A DNA stretch of 64,000 nucleotides from CAZCJU01 sp964562175 (GCA_964562175.1 CAZLRV010000006.1:1-64000); one strand, 5' to 3'; numbered from the stretch's first letter, positions 1 to 8,538 are shown. Notes: generated by a model not told the origin, from the letters alone. Numbers and translations: made by a program.

Positions 1-13
1 ACTTTTCAGTTGT

Positions 14-1366
14 TTATTTATCTTTTCTTGACAGCAAACAGACCGTCTCCACATGTGATGTGCGCGGGAACATATTTACGGGTATTACCTCGTTTGTTGT
101 ATAGCCTTTTTCGGCGAAGCGTTTTATATCTCGGCAGAGCGTGGAATAGTCGCAGGAGATATACAGCACTCGCTCGACATTAAGCGAGCTTATAAGCTCT
201 ATCACCTCGGGTGATAGTCCCTTTCTCGGCGGGTCTACGGTAACGGCGGTGAATTTATATCCGAGCTTTTTCGTAAAGCGGAGCGTATCGGCGGCATCGG
301 CGGCGAAAAACTCGGCGTTTTTCATTCCGTTGAGTCGGGCGTTTTGCTTTGCGTTTTCCACCGCTTCGGGAACTATCTCGACACCGACAAGCTTTTTCGC
401 ATTTGAGCAGGTACATATTCCGACGCTTCCTATGCCGCAATACAGGTCAAGCACCGTATCGTTTTCGTTTGCGTTAAGTAACCGTGCGGCAGTAGTGTAA
501 AGCAGCTCACAGCATTCTCTGTTCACCTGATAAAATGATTCGGGGGATATCATGAATTTTTTACCGCAGAGCGTATCGCACAGCTTTTCCTCACCGTACC
601 AAAGTATGAATTTTTTTCCAAGCACGACATTGGTATCGTCGGGGTTGACGTTTTGGTAAATACCGCACACGCACGGAAACTCACGCATTATATATTCCGT
701 AAGCTCGTTTCGGTAAGTAAATTCTTCGGTGCTTGTTACGAGGCAGAGCATGACCCTCTGTGCATTTTTCGTACAGCGCAGATAGATATGACGCAGTGTG
801 CCGCCATGTGTTTTTTCATCATAAGCCGAAACGCCGTATTCTTCACAAAAAGCCTTTACGGCATATGCTATATGTGAAAATACGGGCGGATTTATGGCAC
901 ACATTTCGCTTTCGACTATCCTATGCGACTTTTGTGCGAAAAAGCCCACCTTTATCTTGCCGTCCTCATATGCGACGGGGAGCTGAGCCTTGTTTCTGTA
1001 GGAATAAAAGCCGCCCGCACTGCGTGTTTGGGCAACCTTTATGTCGGCAAGTCCCTCTTTTTTTAAGGCGGCGGCAACAAATTCAGCTTTTATCTCGTTT
1101 TCGTATTCGGGGCTTATCTGCGAGAAAACACAGCCACCGCAGGCTTTGCTCGTGCAGAGCGGCGTTATCCTGTATTCCGAGTTTTTAAGCGTTTTTGTGA
1201 CCGTCGCAACACAGTAGCTTTTGCAGACCTTTATTATTTTTATCTCACACAGCTCGCCGCAGATACCGTTCTTCACAAACACGGCTTGACCGTCAATTCT
1301 GCAAAAGCCGCAGCCGTTTGAGCAGGTATCCGTCAGCTCGACCGTATAAATATCGTTTTTCTTCAT
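14..1366 (-). CDS. rlmD: 23S rRNA (uracil-5-)-methyltransferase, RlmD/RlmCD family
   Basis: A 450-residue class I SAM methyltransferase of the RumA/TrmA family, which makes 5-methyluridine in 23S rRNA. An N-terminal TRAM-like RNA-binding region (about 5-60) is followed by the cysteine cluster CxxxxCGGC (about 71-80) expected to hold a 4Fe-4S cluster. The SAM-binding VLDLYCGIGSVG segment, the DPPRKG motif and the catalytic-cysteine motif YISCDYSTL come in family order. Full family length. The ATG abuts the folT stop with no gap and no clear Shine-Dalgarno, so translation is probably coupled to folT and under the same riboswitch. The exact target uridine (747, 1939 or both) cannot be read from sequence. 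Confidence 0.93.
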   Translation of the reverse strand: MKKNDIYTVELTDTCSNGCGFCRIDGQAVFVKNGICGELCEIKIIKVCKSYCVATVTKTLKNSEYRITPLCTSKACGGCVFSQISPEYENEIKAEFVAAALKKEGLADIKVAQTRSAGGFYSYRNKAQLPVAYEDGKIKVGFFAQKSHRIVESEMCAINPPVFSHIAYAVKAFCEEYGVSAYDEKTHGGTLRHIYLRCTKNAQRVMLCLVTSTEEFTYRNELTEYIMREFPCVCGIYQNVNPDDTNVVLGKKFILWYGEEKLCDTLCGKKFMISPESFYQVNRECCELLYTTAARLLNANENDTVLDLYCGIGSVGICTCSNAKKLVGVEIVPEAVENAKQNARLNGMKNAEFFAADAADTLRFTKKLGYKFTAVTVDPPRKGLSPEVIELISSLNVERVLYISCDYSTLCRDIKRFAEKGYTTNEVIPVNMFPRTSHVETVCLLSRKDK

Positions 1367-2161
1367 TTACAGTTTTAATCTCGATTCTTTATTTACCTTA
1401 AACACCGTTTTTAGCAGAACGCACAGAAGCACGGCTTCTATCGGTAACATTACGATGTTTTTCAAGGCTCTTGCCGGCAGTATCACAAAAAAGTCAAGCT
1501 TATACAGAAACGAATTTACCCATGTCATGCACAGCAGATTACAAAAAAGAGTATCTATCGCCTTTGTCAACACTATTCTGAAATTTGACGGCGGTGAGTC
1601 AAGTGTGCTTAATCTGCCTCTGTAAAGCATTGAGCCGTACAAAGCGCCTTTCATTGCCGCGATCAGCGTATACGCCGGGAAAAAGCCGCCGACTCCGGGA
1701 TGTACCATATATCCGAGCAGATCGCAGGCTATCCCGAACACCGCACCCGTGTACGACCCGTAAAGCATTCCGACGGTTGCCGTAACGAGGTAATTGAAGG
1801 TTATCCGCACGTATGACGTTATATCTATCGCCGCAGACTGTACGGCGATATAGAGTGCAAGCATAACTGCGCACATCGTCAGCTTCTTTACCCTCTGCCT
1901 GTTATCCTCTTTTTTTGTTTCGGTGTCTTTTTTCAAATCACATATCGTACAGACGATAGTGCCGCATATGCCGCATATGCCGAGTGCAAAATACATGAGC
2001 AATATTATTGCCCCCTCATAGACGGGCTTGCTGTGAAAGTCCTCGCTTGCCCAAGGGTAGCTGTTCGTTACGCAATTTATCGCGATGACGATTAGCTGAG
2101 ATGCAATCAGCAGGAGCGAAAAAACAAATGCCGAACGGTTTTTTTTGATATTTTTTAACAT
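1367..2161 (-). CDS. folT: Folate-family ECF transporter S component (FolT-like)
   Basis: Integral membrane substrate-binding subunit of an energy-coupling factor importer, predicted to bind folates. The C-terminal two thirds (from about residue 90) is the usual S component: MCAVMLALYIAV first helix, ITSYVRITFNYL, and the GGFFPAYTLIAAMKGALYG segment typical of folate-type S components. An N-terminal extension of about 85 residues carries two more hydrophobic helices (about 10-30 and 48-72) and a basic linker; this is not part of the standard family. Substrate identity is supported independently by the THF riboswitch directly upstream. The energising EcfA/EcfT subunits are not in this window and must be shared. 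Confidence 0.9.
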   Translation of the reverse strand: MLKNIKKNRSAFVFSLLLIASQLIVIAINCVTNSYPWASEDFHSKPVYEGAIILLMYFALGICGICGTIVCTICDLKKDTETKKEDNRQRVKKLTMCAVMLALYIAVQSAAIDITSYVRITFNYLVTATVGMLYGSYTGAVFGIACDLLGYMVHPGVGGFFPAYTLIAAMKGALYGSMLYRGRLSTLDSPPSNFRIVLTKAIDTLFCNLLCMTWVNSFLYKLDFFVILPARALKNIVMLPIEAVLLCVLLKTVFKVNKESRLKL

Positions 2162-2191
2162 TTCGACCTTTCCGAGTATTCGACAAAGGAA

Positions 2192-2216
2192 TAAAAAAGT
2201 CCCCTATACGGGGAGG
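2192..2216 (-). terminator. Intrinsic terminator of the folT leader (riboswitch expression platform)
   Basis: On the minus strand TCCCC-GTATA-GGGGA forms a 5-bp hairpin followed by CTTTTTT, between the THF aptamer and the folT ATG. CUCCCC of this hairpin is complementary to GGGGAG inside the aptamer (about 2286-2291), so an antiterminator pairing is possible. Ligand-dependent premature termination is the inferred mechanism. Confidence 0.7.
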
Positions 2217-2231
2217 TTAATATTTCGTTTT

Positions 2232-2330
2232 GCCAGCGGGATGCGAACGAATCACCGCAGGTATACACCTTTCGTCCGTCGGGCAACTCCCCGTCCCGTC
2301 GGCACTTCACGCAATTCGCTCTACTCTGTT
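2232..2330 (-). promoter_or_regulatory. THF (tetrahydrofolate) riboswitch, class I
   Basis: The minus-strand leader of folT carries the conserved THF aptamer blocks in order: AGAGUAG (2321-2327), GCGUGAAGUG, GGACGAAAGG, CGGUGAUUCG and GCAUCCCGCUG (ending near 2233). CAG/CUG at the two ends can pair as P1. This class is known to control folT and folate biosynthesis genes in Firmicutes by binding reduced folates. It lies between a sigma-A-type promoter and a terminator hairpin. A 61-codon open frame across it is incidental. Confidence 0.9.
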
Positions 2331-2349
2331 CGTTATTCATTGCGGATCT

Positions 2350-2378
2350 ATTGTATCACATATGTCAAATCAAATCAA
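2350..2378 (-). promoter_or_regulatory. Sigma-A-type promoter of the THF riboswitch-folT-rlmD unit
   Basis: TTGATT (2373-2378) and TACAAT (2350-2355) with a 17-bp spacer on the minus strand. Transcription would start about 13-17 nt upstream of the THF aptamer, which fits a riboswitch-first transcript. The rest of the 2379-2520 interval is AT-rich and shows no gene. Confidence 0.7.
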
Positions 2379-2520
2379 GTATCAATTTACACATTATTGC
2401 AAGCTTTTATTGTGGATAATGTGACAAATAACATAAATTATTTTTGTGATATTCGACAAATTATTAAGACATAATTTATTTTGTACAAAAATCGTATACA
2501 GCATAGCCACACAAAAGCAT

Positions 2521-2548
2521 TTATTAAAACGGAAAAAACAAGTATAAT
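2521..2548 (+). promoter_or_regulatory. Probable promoter of the MBOAT/DHHW pair
   Basis: A perfect -10 box TATAAT (2543-2548) with a weak -35 TTATTA (2521-2526) and a 16-bp spacer. The leader to the ATG at 2578 is about 23 nt and contains the Shine-Dalgarno GGAG six bases before the start. Confidence 0.55.
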
Positions 2549-2577
2549 CATTTACAGTAACGAAAACGGAGTTTTTT

Positions 2578-3996
2578 ATGGTTTTTTCAAGTCTTGAATT
2601 TTTATTTCTCTATCTGCCTATTGCCTTGATCCCTTATTTTCTGTTTCCCGTTAAGTGGCGTAACGCTTGGCTCTTTGCCGTCAGCCTTCTGTTTTACGGC
2701 TGGGGCGAGCCGGTGTACATACTGCTTATGGTATTCACCATTCTTGTCGATTATATCGCCGGATATTTGGTCGGAAAATATGAAAATAACAGGAAAAAAG
2801 CGAAAGCTGTACTGATCGTCAGCATCGTAATAAACCTTTCGATACTCGGCTTTTTCAAATACTTCGACTTTATATGTCAAAGCATTTTGAATCTCATCCC
2901 CGGCGTAAACATACCGACGCTCGGACTTAGTCTGCCGATAGGCATCTCCTTCTACACGTTTCAAGCGTTGTCATACGTTATCGATGTATACAGGCACGAC
3001 GCTCCCGCTCAAAAGAAGATCGTTTCGTTCGGTACGTACGTGACGCTGTTTCCTCAGCTCATAGCCGGACCCATTGTCAGATACAAGGACGTAAACGATC
3101 AGCTCAATGAGCGGCACGAATCCGTCGCACTTTTTGCCTCGGGCGTAAGAACCTTTATTGCGGGTCTGTGCAAGAAGATCGTTTTTGCAAATGTCGTCGG
3201 TGAGCTGTGGGTATATTTCAGAGATATTCCGGACGGTCAGCGCTCCGTCGTCGCCGCTTGGGTAGGTATCATCTGCTACTCCTTCCAGCTGTATTTTGAC
3301 TTCTCGGCGTACTCGGATATGGCGATAGGTCTGGGAAAAATGATGGGCTTCCGCTTTTTGGAAAACTTCAATTATCCCTACATTTCTCAGAGCATAACCG
3401 AGTTTTGGAGAAGGTGGCATATGTCACTGTCGACTTGGTTCAGGGATAACGTGTATTTCCCTCTCGGCGGCTCAAGATGCGGAAAGTTCAAAACGTACCG
3501 AAATCTGCTCATTACGTGGCTTGCCACGGGTATATGGCACGGTGCATATTGGAATTACATTCTGTGGGGTCTTTTCTACGGCGCCATACTCATGATGGAA
3601 AAGGGCTTCTTGCTCAAGCTTTTGAACAAACTGCCGAGATTTTTCAGGCACATATACACGCTTGTGCTTGTAATATTCGGCTGGCTTCTGTTCGTGTTCG
3701 AGGATCTCGGAGCCGGTATGGTATATCTTAAAAATATGTTCGGCGTAGGCTCGTCGGGCATAATAAACCAAAGCGATATTTATACCATTCTGCGCAACCT
3801 GCCCTTCTTTATCATTCTTTGCATTGCCTGCACGCCTCTGCCCAAAAAGCTGTTTTACAAATTCTATTTTTCACAAGACAAGAAGGGCGTTGTCGCACGC
3901 TATGCCACGTCGATATGCTGCTGTGCGATACTCGTGCTTTGCACGGCGTATCTCGTAGATTCGACGTTCAATCCGTTCCTTTATTTCAGATTCTGA
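2578..3996 (+). CDS. MBOAT family membrane-bound O-acyltransferase (AlgI/PatA/DltB-like)
   Basis: A 472-residue multi-spanning membrane protein of the membrane-bound O-acyltransferase family, which moves acyl (usually acetyl) groups across the membrane onto extracytoplasmic polymers. The family signature EFWRRWHMSLSTWFRDNVYFPLGG contains the first conserved histidine (about residue 281); the second catalytic histidine is in TGIWHGAYWN (about 321). At least nine hydrophobic helices are visible. The start has Shine-Dalgarno GGAG at six bases. It is followed after 14 bp by a DHHW protein, the usual AlgI/AlgJ-type pairing for O-acetylation of an exopolysaccharide or wall polymer. No dltA or polysaccharide genes are nearby, so the polymer is unknown. 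Confidence 0.92.
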   Translation: MVFSSLEFLFLYLPIALIPYFLFPVKWRNAWLFAVSLLFYGWGEPVYILLMVFTILVDYIAGYLVGKYENNRKKAKAVLIVSIVINLSILGFFKYFDFICQSILNLIPGVNIPTLGLSLPIGISFYTFQALSYVIDVYRHDAPAQKKIVSFGTYVTLFPQLIAGPIVRYKDVNDQLNERHESVALFASGVRTFIAGLCKKIVFANVVGELWVYFRDIPDGQRSVVAAWVGIICYSFQLYFDFSAYSDMAIGLGKMMGFRFLENFNYPYISQSITEFWRRWHMSLSTWFRDNVYFPLGGSRCGKFKTYRNLLITWLATGIWHGAYWNYILWGLFYGAILMMEKGFLLKLLNKLPRFFRHIYTLVLVIFGWLLFVFEDLGAGMVYLKNMFGVGSSGIINQSDIYTILRNLPFFIILCIACTPLPKKLFYKFYFSQDKKGVVARYATSICCCAILVLCTAYLVDSTFNPFLYFRF

Positions 3997-4010
3997 GGAG
4001 GTAGAGAAAA

Positions 4011-5384
4011 ATGAGTGATAACAACAAAAAGCCCGAAGCGGAGATACTTGTTGACAAGCAGCTTGAGGTCTGCGACAAAACAAAGCATCAGGATCTTCTC
4101 GCACTTATACTTTTCTGTGCCTTCATTATAATATTTGCCGCCGCCTTTTGGATAGTACCCGACAAGGCGACCTCGGAGCTTGAACGCCGTCAGCTGGCGC
4201 AATGTCCCGAATTCACCCTCGCAAGACTGTGGCAGGATGTTGAGAAGGACATCGACGAGCTGTTTATGACATATGAGCAAAAAGCCGCACAAGCCGAAAG
4301 CAAGCCGTCGCTCGCAGATGAAATAGCCGATTATTATTCAGATCAATTTCCCATGCGCAACAGTCTGCGTCAGCTGAAAGCCGCATCCGAAATGCTTTTG
4401 GGAAAAAAAGAAAATAACGATGTTATGTTCGGCACGGGCGGTTATCTTATCAAAAAGGATACGCTCACGCAGATCATAAAGCAAGAGGATAACAGTGAAA
4501 AAACGGCAGAGCCCGCAGATGCGGTGGAAACGATAAAAAAGAATGTCAAATATCTCAAAGCCCTTGAGACTCAGCTCTCCGGATCCGATGTCAAGCTGGT
4601 AACGGCTGTGGCGGGCAGAGCCGTCGATGTTTCCGAGGGAAAGCTCCCGTCGTATTATCCCTATGACAAAACGGTGGAGATCTACTGGGATGCGCTCAAA
4701 GAGGCATCGGAGCAAACGGGACTTTCCACAGTGGATCTCAGGTCGGCACTTAAGGAGCATATTGACAACGGCGAATACGTTTATTACAAAACGGATCACC
4801 ACTGGACAACGGACGGGGCGTATTACGCTTATCTTGAGCTGGCAAAGGCTCTCGGTATAACGCCCGCAGAGCGATCCGAGTTTAGTATTGAAACGGTAGC
4901 CGATGACTTTTACGGCACGATATATGCCAAAGCCGGCGCCGCACTCGGCGGTGCGGATGAGATAAAGCTGTACCGATATGAGGGTGATGAGAATTTCACA
5001 ACAGTTATTCCTTCCGAGTCGGGGCTGTGCGAATATAAGGGATTTTATTCCGAAAACTACCTCGATACGGTTGATAAATACGGTATGTTCATAGGTCACA
5101 CAGACACATCCGTCGGCGGAAACAACGGAGTGACATACGTTACAAAGGATACGGACGAGGAAAGGGAGACTTTGATACTTATAAAAGACAGCTTTGCGCA
5201 CAGCGTTGTGCCTTTTCTGGCACGTCATTATGACCTCGTAATACTCGATCTGCGTTATGAGGCATTCGATAATACAACCGTTTCGCAAATAATAGAAAAT
5301 CGAAACGTAAAAACCGTGCTTATGCTTGAGAACATGGAAACTTTCATGAACGACTCCTCCGCAATAATGAAAGCGTTCAGCTGA
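4011..5384 (+). CDS. DHHW family protein (AlgJ/AlgX-like acetylation partner)
   Basis: A 457-residue bitopic membrane protein with a short cytoplasmic N terminus, one transmembrane anchor (about 28-48) and a large extracytoplasmic domain. The name-giving motif is visible as YYKTDHHWTTDGAYYAY (about 258-274), and IKDSFAHSVVPF near residue 395 supplies a Ser in the position typical of these SGNH-hydrolase-like acetyltransferases. It follows the MBOAT gene after 14 bp, with a strong GAGGAGG Shine-Dalgarno, so the two form an operon. By analogy with AlgJ/AlgX it would place the acyl group exported by the MBOAT partner onto a surface glycan; the acceptor is inferred only. Confidence 0.88.
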   Translation: MSDNNKKPEAEILVDKQLEVCDKTKHQDLLALILFCAFIIIFAAAFWIVPDKATSELERRQLAQCPEFTLARLWQDVEKDIDELFMTYEQKAAQAESKPSLADEIADYYSDQFPMRNSLRQLKAASEMLLGKKENNDVMFGTGGYLIKKDTLTQIIKQEDNSEKTAEPADAVETIKKNVKYLKALETQLSGSDVKLVTAVAGRAVDVSEGKLPSYYPYDKTVEIYWDALKEASEQTGLSTVDLRSALKEHIDNGEYVYYKTDHHWTTDGAYYAYLELAKALGITPAERSEFSIETVADDFYGTIYAKAGAALGGADEIKLYRYEGDENFTTVIPSESGLCEYKGFYSENYLDTVDKYGMFIGHTDTSVGGNNGVTYVTKDTDEERETLILIKDSFAHSVVPFLARHYDLVILDLRYEAFDNTTVSQIIENRNVKTVLMLENMETFMNDSSAIMKAFS

Positions 5385-5402
5385 TAAGCTTTCCTCTTGT
5401 CG

Positions 5403-5434
5403 AAAATACTGCCGTTGCAAGACGGCAGTATTTT
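5403..5434. terminator. Bidirectional intrinsic terminator between DHHW gene and glmS
   Basis: AAAATACTGCCG and CGGCAGTATTTT form a perfect 12-bp stem around an 8-nt loop (5415-5422). The A/T flanks give a U-tract on either strand. It separates the convergent DHHW (plus) and glmS (minus) genes. Confidence 0.9.
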
Positions 5435-5443
5435 ATTTTGCTC

Positions 5444-7270
5444 TTATTCCACGGTCACGCTTTTGGCTAAATTTCTCGGCTTGTCGATATCACAGCTGCG
5501 ATAAAGTGCCGTATAATATGCATACGCCTGTATCGGTATCACTGCCGCTATAGGTGCAAGAAAGGCGTTGCAGCTCGGAATGAGTATACATTTATCGCAT
5601 ATATCCGAGTACAAGGCATTGTCCTCGGACAAAACGCATATCATATCACCGCCTCTCGCCATTACCTCTTTTATATTATTTATCGTCTTTTTTCCAAGCT
5701 CTTTATCGGTGATTATCGCCATGCACGGCACGCCGTCATCTATAAGAGATATCGTGCCATGCTTAAGCTCTGCCGCCGCATATGCCTCGCAATGTATATA
5801 TGACACCTCTTTTATCTTCATAGCCGCCTCTGCAGCAAGTGCATAGTCCGCACCTCTGCCGATTATAAAAAAGTCGGTTACGTCCTTGTTTTTCTCGGCA
5901 AGCTTTTTATAATGCTCCATATTTTTCTCACCGAGCATTTCCGATGCGATATTCGGTAAGCTCATCAGCTCATCCGACATTTTTCGAGCATCCTTTTCGG
6001 ATATTCGCCCTCTTTCGAGTGCAAGATGAAGTCCCAAAATATACAACAGTGTTACCTGCGCCGTGTACGCCTTTGTCGTCGCAACGGCTATCTCCTGTCC
6101 TGCCATTGTGTATATTACATAATCACACTCGCGAGCTATAGACGAAAAAGGTACATTCACCATCCCGTAAACGGGTATCCCTTTTTTCTTGGCAAGCCTG
6201 AGAGCGGCAAGCGAATCCGCCGTCTCGCCCGATTGCGATATTACCAGCACCGCATCGCCCTCGTCAAATATCGGCTCCCCGTATCTGAATTCGGATGCTA
6301 TACACACCTGTGTCCCCACCCTTGCAAGTCTCTCTATCGCATATTTTCCGAGCAGACCCGCATTCAATGCACTTCCGCAACCGACTATTATTACACGCTT
6401 TATCTTACTCGTATCGCCGAGTCTTTCTCCGAATATATTTTTGACTCCTCCCGACAGATACGCCTGTGTAAGCTCTTTCAATACCCGCACCTGCTCGCAT
6501 ATCTCCTTCAGCATATAATGCGGATAAGTGCCGAGCTGTGCCGATTCGCTATTGCAATGAATAATATTTATTTTCTTGCTTTCGGTAATGTCCTCGCCGA
6601 GCGAATTGAAAATGCTTACACCGCTCTGTGAGATAACGCCTATCTCGTTTTCTTCGGGAAGATAGTATTTGCACGTATAGCTCGATATTGCCGATATATC
6701 GGACGAAATAAAGCCCTCTCCCTCGCCGATTCCGATAACGAGCGGACTGTCACATCTTACGCAAAACAGCTTATCGGGAATATCCGAAAACATTACCGCA
6801 AGTGCATATGAGCCTTTGAGGGCTTTGACGCCCTCGCACAATGCCTTAACGGGATCGCCATCGTAAATGCGTTCCAAAAGATGTGCCGCCGTTTCCGTAT
6901 CTGTCTGTGAGGAAAAGACATCCCCCTCAGCCGAAAAGCGTTCTTTAAGCAACATATGGTTTTCGATTATGCCGTTATGCACGAGCGTTATTCTGCCGTA
7001 AGAATGCGGGTGCGAATTTTCATCACTTACACCGCCGTGCGTAGCCCAACGTGTATGACCTATTCCGACATTGCCGTAAGGCTTGCCGAGATGTGCCGTT
7101 TTCTTCTCAAGCTCACCGACTCTTCCCGCCGTTTTTATCGTATACACTCTGCCGTTTTCGAATATTGATATTCCGGAGGAATCGTATCCCCTGTATTCAA
7201 GTTTTTTCAGCCCGTCAAGCAGTATCTCGGCGGCAGACCGTTTACCCGCATATCCGATTATTCCGCACAT
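5444..7270 (-). CDS. glmS: Glutamine--fructose-6-phosphate aminotransferase (isomerizing)
   Basis: Makes glucosamine-6-phosphate from fructose-6-phosphate and glutamine, the entry step to UDP-GlcNAc for the wall precursors made by the dcw genes to the right. At 608 residues it has full family length. The N-terminal class II glutaminase starts MCGIIGYAG, so Cys2 becomes the catalytic N-terminal nucleophile, and HTRWATHG follows. Two SIS sugar-isomerase domains occupy about 285-425 and 455-590 (ISQSGETADSL, ATTKAYTAQ), and the end NLAKSVTVE is canonical. Transcribed alone from its own promoter between a bidirectional terminator and the corA terminator. The roughly 65-nt leader is too short to hold a glmS ribozyme. 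Confidence 0.97.
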   Translation of the reverse strand: MCGIIGYAGKRSAAEILLDGLKKLEYRGYDSSGISIFENGRVYTIKTAGRVGELEKKTAHLGKPYGNVGIGHTRWATHGGVSDENSHPHSYGRITLVHNGIIENHMLLKERFSAEGDVFSSQTDTETAAHLLERIYDGDPVKALCEGVKALKGSYALAVMFSDIPDKLFCVRCDSPLVIGIGEGEGFISSDISAISSYTCKYYLPEENEIGVISQSGVSIFNSLGEDITESKKINIIHCNSESAQLGTYPHYMLKEICEQVRVLKELTQAYLSGGVKNIFGERLGDTSKIKRVIIVGCGSALNAGLLGKYAIERLARVGTQVCIASEFRYGEPIFDEGDAVLVISQSGETADSLAALRLAKKKGIPVYGMVNVPFSSIARECDYVIYTMAGQEIAVATTKAYTAQVTLLYILGLHLALERGRISEKDARKMSDELMSLPNIASEMLGEKNMEHYKKLAEKNKDVTDFFIIGRGADYALAAEAAMKIKEVSYIHCEAYAAAELKHGTISLIDDGVPCMAIITDKELGKKTINNIKEVMARGGDMICVLSEDNALYSDICDKCILIPSCNAFLAPIAAVIPIQAYAYYTALYRSCDIDKPRNLAKSVTVE

Positions 7271-7336
7271 TTGCCGTACCTCTCATTTTCGATTTTTCAA
7301 AAGGGTATTGTCATTGCTTGCAAAGCGACTATATAT

Positions 7337-7365
7337 ATTATATCCCTTTTTTACGATAATGTCAT
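7337..7365 (-). promoter_or_regulatory. glmS promoter
   Basis: ATGACA (7360-7365) and TATAAT (7337-7342) with a 17-bp spacer on the minus strand, about 65 bp before the glmS ATG. ATGACAAT occurs in two copies flanking the promoter (near 7363-7370 and 7308-7315); whether these act as an operator is unknown. Confidence 0.75.
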
Positions 7366-7376
7366 TGTCATCCGAT

Positions 7377-7404
7377 AAAAAAAGCCTCACGGGTCACGTG
7401 AGGC
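7377..7404 (-). terminator. Terminator of corA (end of the dcw-side transcript)
   Basis: On the minus strand GCCTCACG-5 nt-CGTGAGGC (7384-7404) is an 8-bp stem followed by a run of T. It lies 10 bp after the corA stop. Confidence 0.9.
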
Positions 7405-7413
7405 GATAATGCG

Positions 7414-8355
7414 CTAAAGCATTTTCTTTTTATAAAGTATGAATGCGACAATGGCGGTTATAACGGCTGACAGACCGAGCAATGCCCAAAAGCTACTGCT
7501 GAGAGGCAAGCCCTTCATATCGATATTCATACCGTAAAAGCCGGCTATCATCGTCGGTATGGCTATGATTATCGTTATTGAGGTAAGCTTTTTCATTGTC
7601 TCGTTCAAATTGTTTGATATTACCGTTGAAAAGGTATCTATCGTGCTTGTCAGGACCGAGGCAAAGACCTCTGCCATCTCTCTTGCCTGCTTGAATTCGA
7701 CTATAACATCCTCAAGCAGTTCTCTGTCCTCATCATACATTTTCATAACTCTGCCGCGTTCTATCTTCGAAAGCATCATTTCGGAGTTTTTCAGTGAGGT
7801 TGAAATATATACGAGAGACTTTTGCAAGTCAAGCATCTGCACAAGCTCCTTTGTAGTAGTTGCGCCGTGCAGTTTTTTCTCTATTCCGTCCGTTATCTTA
7901 TCTATCTGACGCAGATATTGCATATATCTCGATGCTATTTGCATAAGTATCTGCAAGCACATACGGGAGCGGAAGCAGGGATTTACATTTTTCACCGTGC
8001 CGAGCGAAAAATCCTTCAGCACTGTATTGTCCTTTAAGCATACCGTCAGCAGATTTTCACCCGTAAATATCATACCAACCGGTATCGTTGAATAAGTAAC
8101 TGTGTTTTCGTCGTTTTTTTCGGCTATCGGGGCATCTGCCAAAAGCAATACCGTGCCGTTTTCGTCATCGACTTCAATACGCGAGCGTTCCTCCTCGTCG
8201 AGTGCCGCACGTATCAAGTCGGCATCGATCGAGAGTGAGGAGGCAAGCAAAAATATCTCTCCCTCGCTCGGATCGAGTGCGTTCACCCATACGCCCGACT
8301 CAAGCGTATCGGTCTTTTTAAGCTTATTTCCGTCTTTGAGGTAGTACTCCACCAT
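7414..8355 (-). CDS. corA: CorA family divalent cation (Mg2+/Co2+) transporter
   Basis: A 313-residue CorA-type channel that moves Mg2+ (or Co2+/Ni2+) down the membrane potential as a pentamer. A large acidic cytoplasmic N-terminal domain and a long helix lead to two C-terminal transmembrane segments; the family-defining YGMN motif closes TM1 (about residue 274) and a short KKK tail follows TM2. The start is ATG with AAAGGA upstream. It lies 195 bp after ftsZ on the same strand, separated by an unusual structured spacer rather than an obvious terminator, so it may be transcribed partly by read-through from the dcw operon. Ion specificity is not decided by the motif. Confidence 0.94.
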   Translation of the reverse strand: MVEYYLKDGNKLKKTDTLESGVWVNALDPSEGEIFLLASSLSIDADLIRAALDEEERSRIEVDDENGTVLLLADAPIAEKNDENTVTYSTIPVGMIFTGENLLTVCLKDNTVLKDFSLGTVKNVNPCFRSRMCLQILMQIASRYMQYLRQIDKITDGIEKKLHGATTTKELVQMLDLQKSLVYISTSLKNSEMMLSKIERGRVMKMYDEDRELLEDVIVEFKQAREMAEVFASVLTSTIDTFSTVISNNLNETMKKLTSITIIIAIPTMIAGFYGMNIDMKGLPLSSSFWALLGLSAVITAIVAFILYKKKML

Positions 8356-8378
8356 AACAAAACATCCTTTCGTTTTTC

Positions 8379-8538
8379 AAAATAATGTTTTGATCATGCG
8401 GTAATATGAAGGCAGGCAGGGTTACCTACGCCAAAGCGTGCAAAAAGGAGGCGTGTCCTGCCTTATTTGTCTCTATATCGCATAATCGGGGTTCGGGACT
8501 CATAAAACAAGACTCACCTCTTTCTTACTTATTATTTT
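8379..8538 (-). ncRNA. Candidate structured RNA in the ftsZ-corA intergenic region
   Basis: The 195-bp spacer folds into a long rod. A hairpin with an 8-bp closing stem (8409-8416 with 8457-8464) and inner ACGCC/GGCGT pairing is stacked, across an asymmetric loop, on a 9-bp helix (8392-8400 with 8479-8487, one G-U on the minus strand). Next come TGTTTT/AAAACA (8386-8391 with 8504-8509) across a 16-nt bulge, and outer AAAATAA/TTATTTT. There is no U-tract, so it is not a simple terminator. It could be a leader element of corA or a free RNA; the bulged rod recalls 6S RNA, but I do not recognise a known class. Strand assignment follows the flanking genes. Confidence 0.4.

Noticed and set aside
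2155..2340. 61-codon open frame upstream of folT
   Set aside because: It coincides with the THF aptamer and terminator; the conservation is that of RNA, not protein.
4338..5420. 360-codon minus-strand frame opposite the DHHW gene
   Set aside because: Lies wholly over a well-supported gene and the terminator; composition is that of an antisense shadow.
7271..7336. glmS ribozyme upstream of glmS
   Set aside because: The promoter places the transcript start only about 65 nt before the ATG, too short for the ribozyme, and none of its conserved core was seen.
8479..8516. tRNA-like T-arm (GGGGTTCGGGACTC) in the ftsZ-corA gap
   Set aside because: The T-loop sequence is wrong (TTCGGGA) and no acceptor, D or anticodon arms fit around it.
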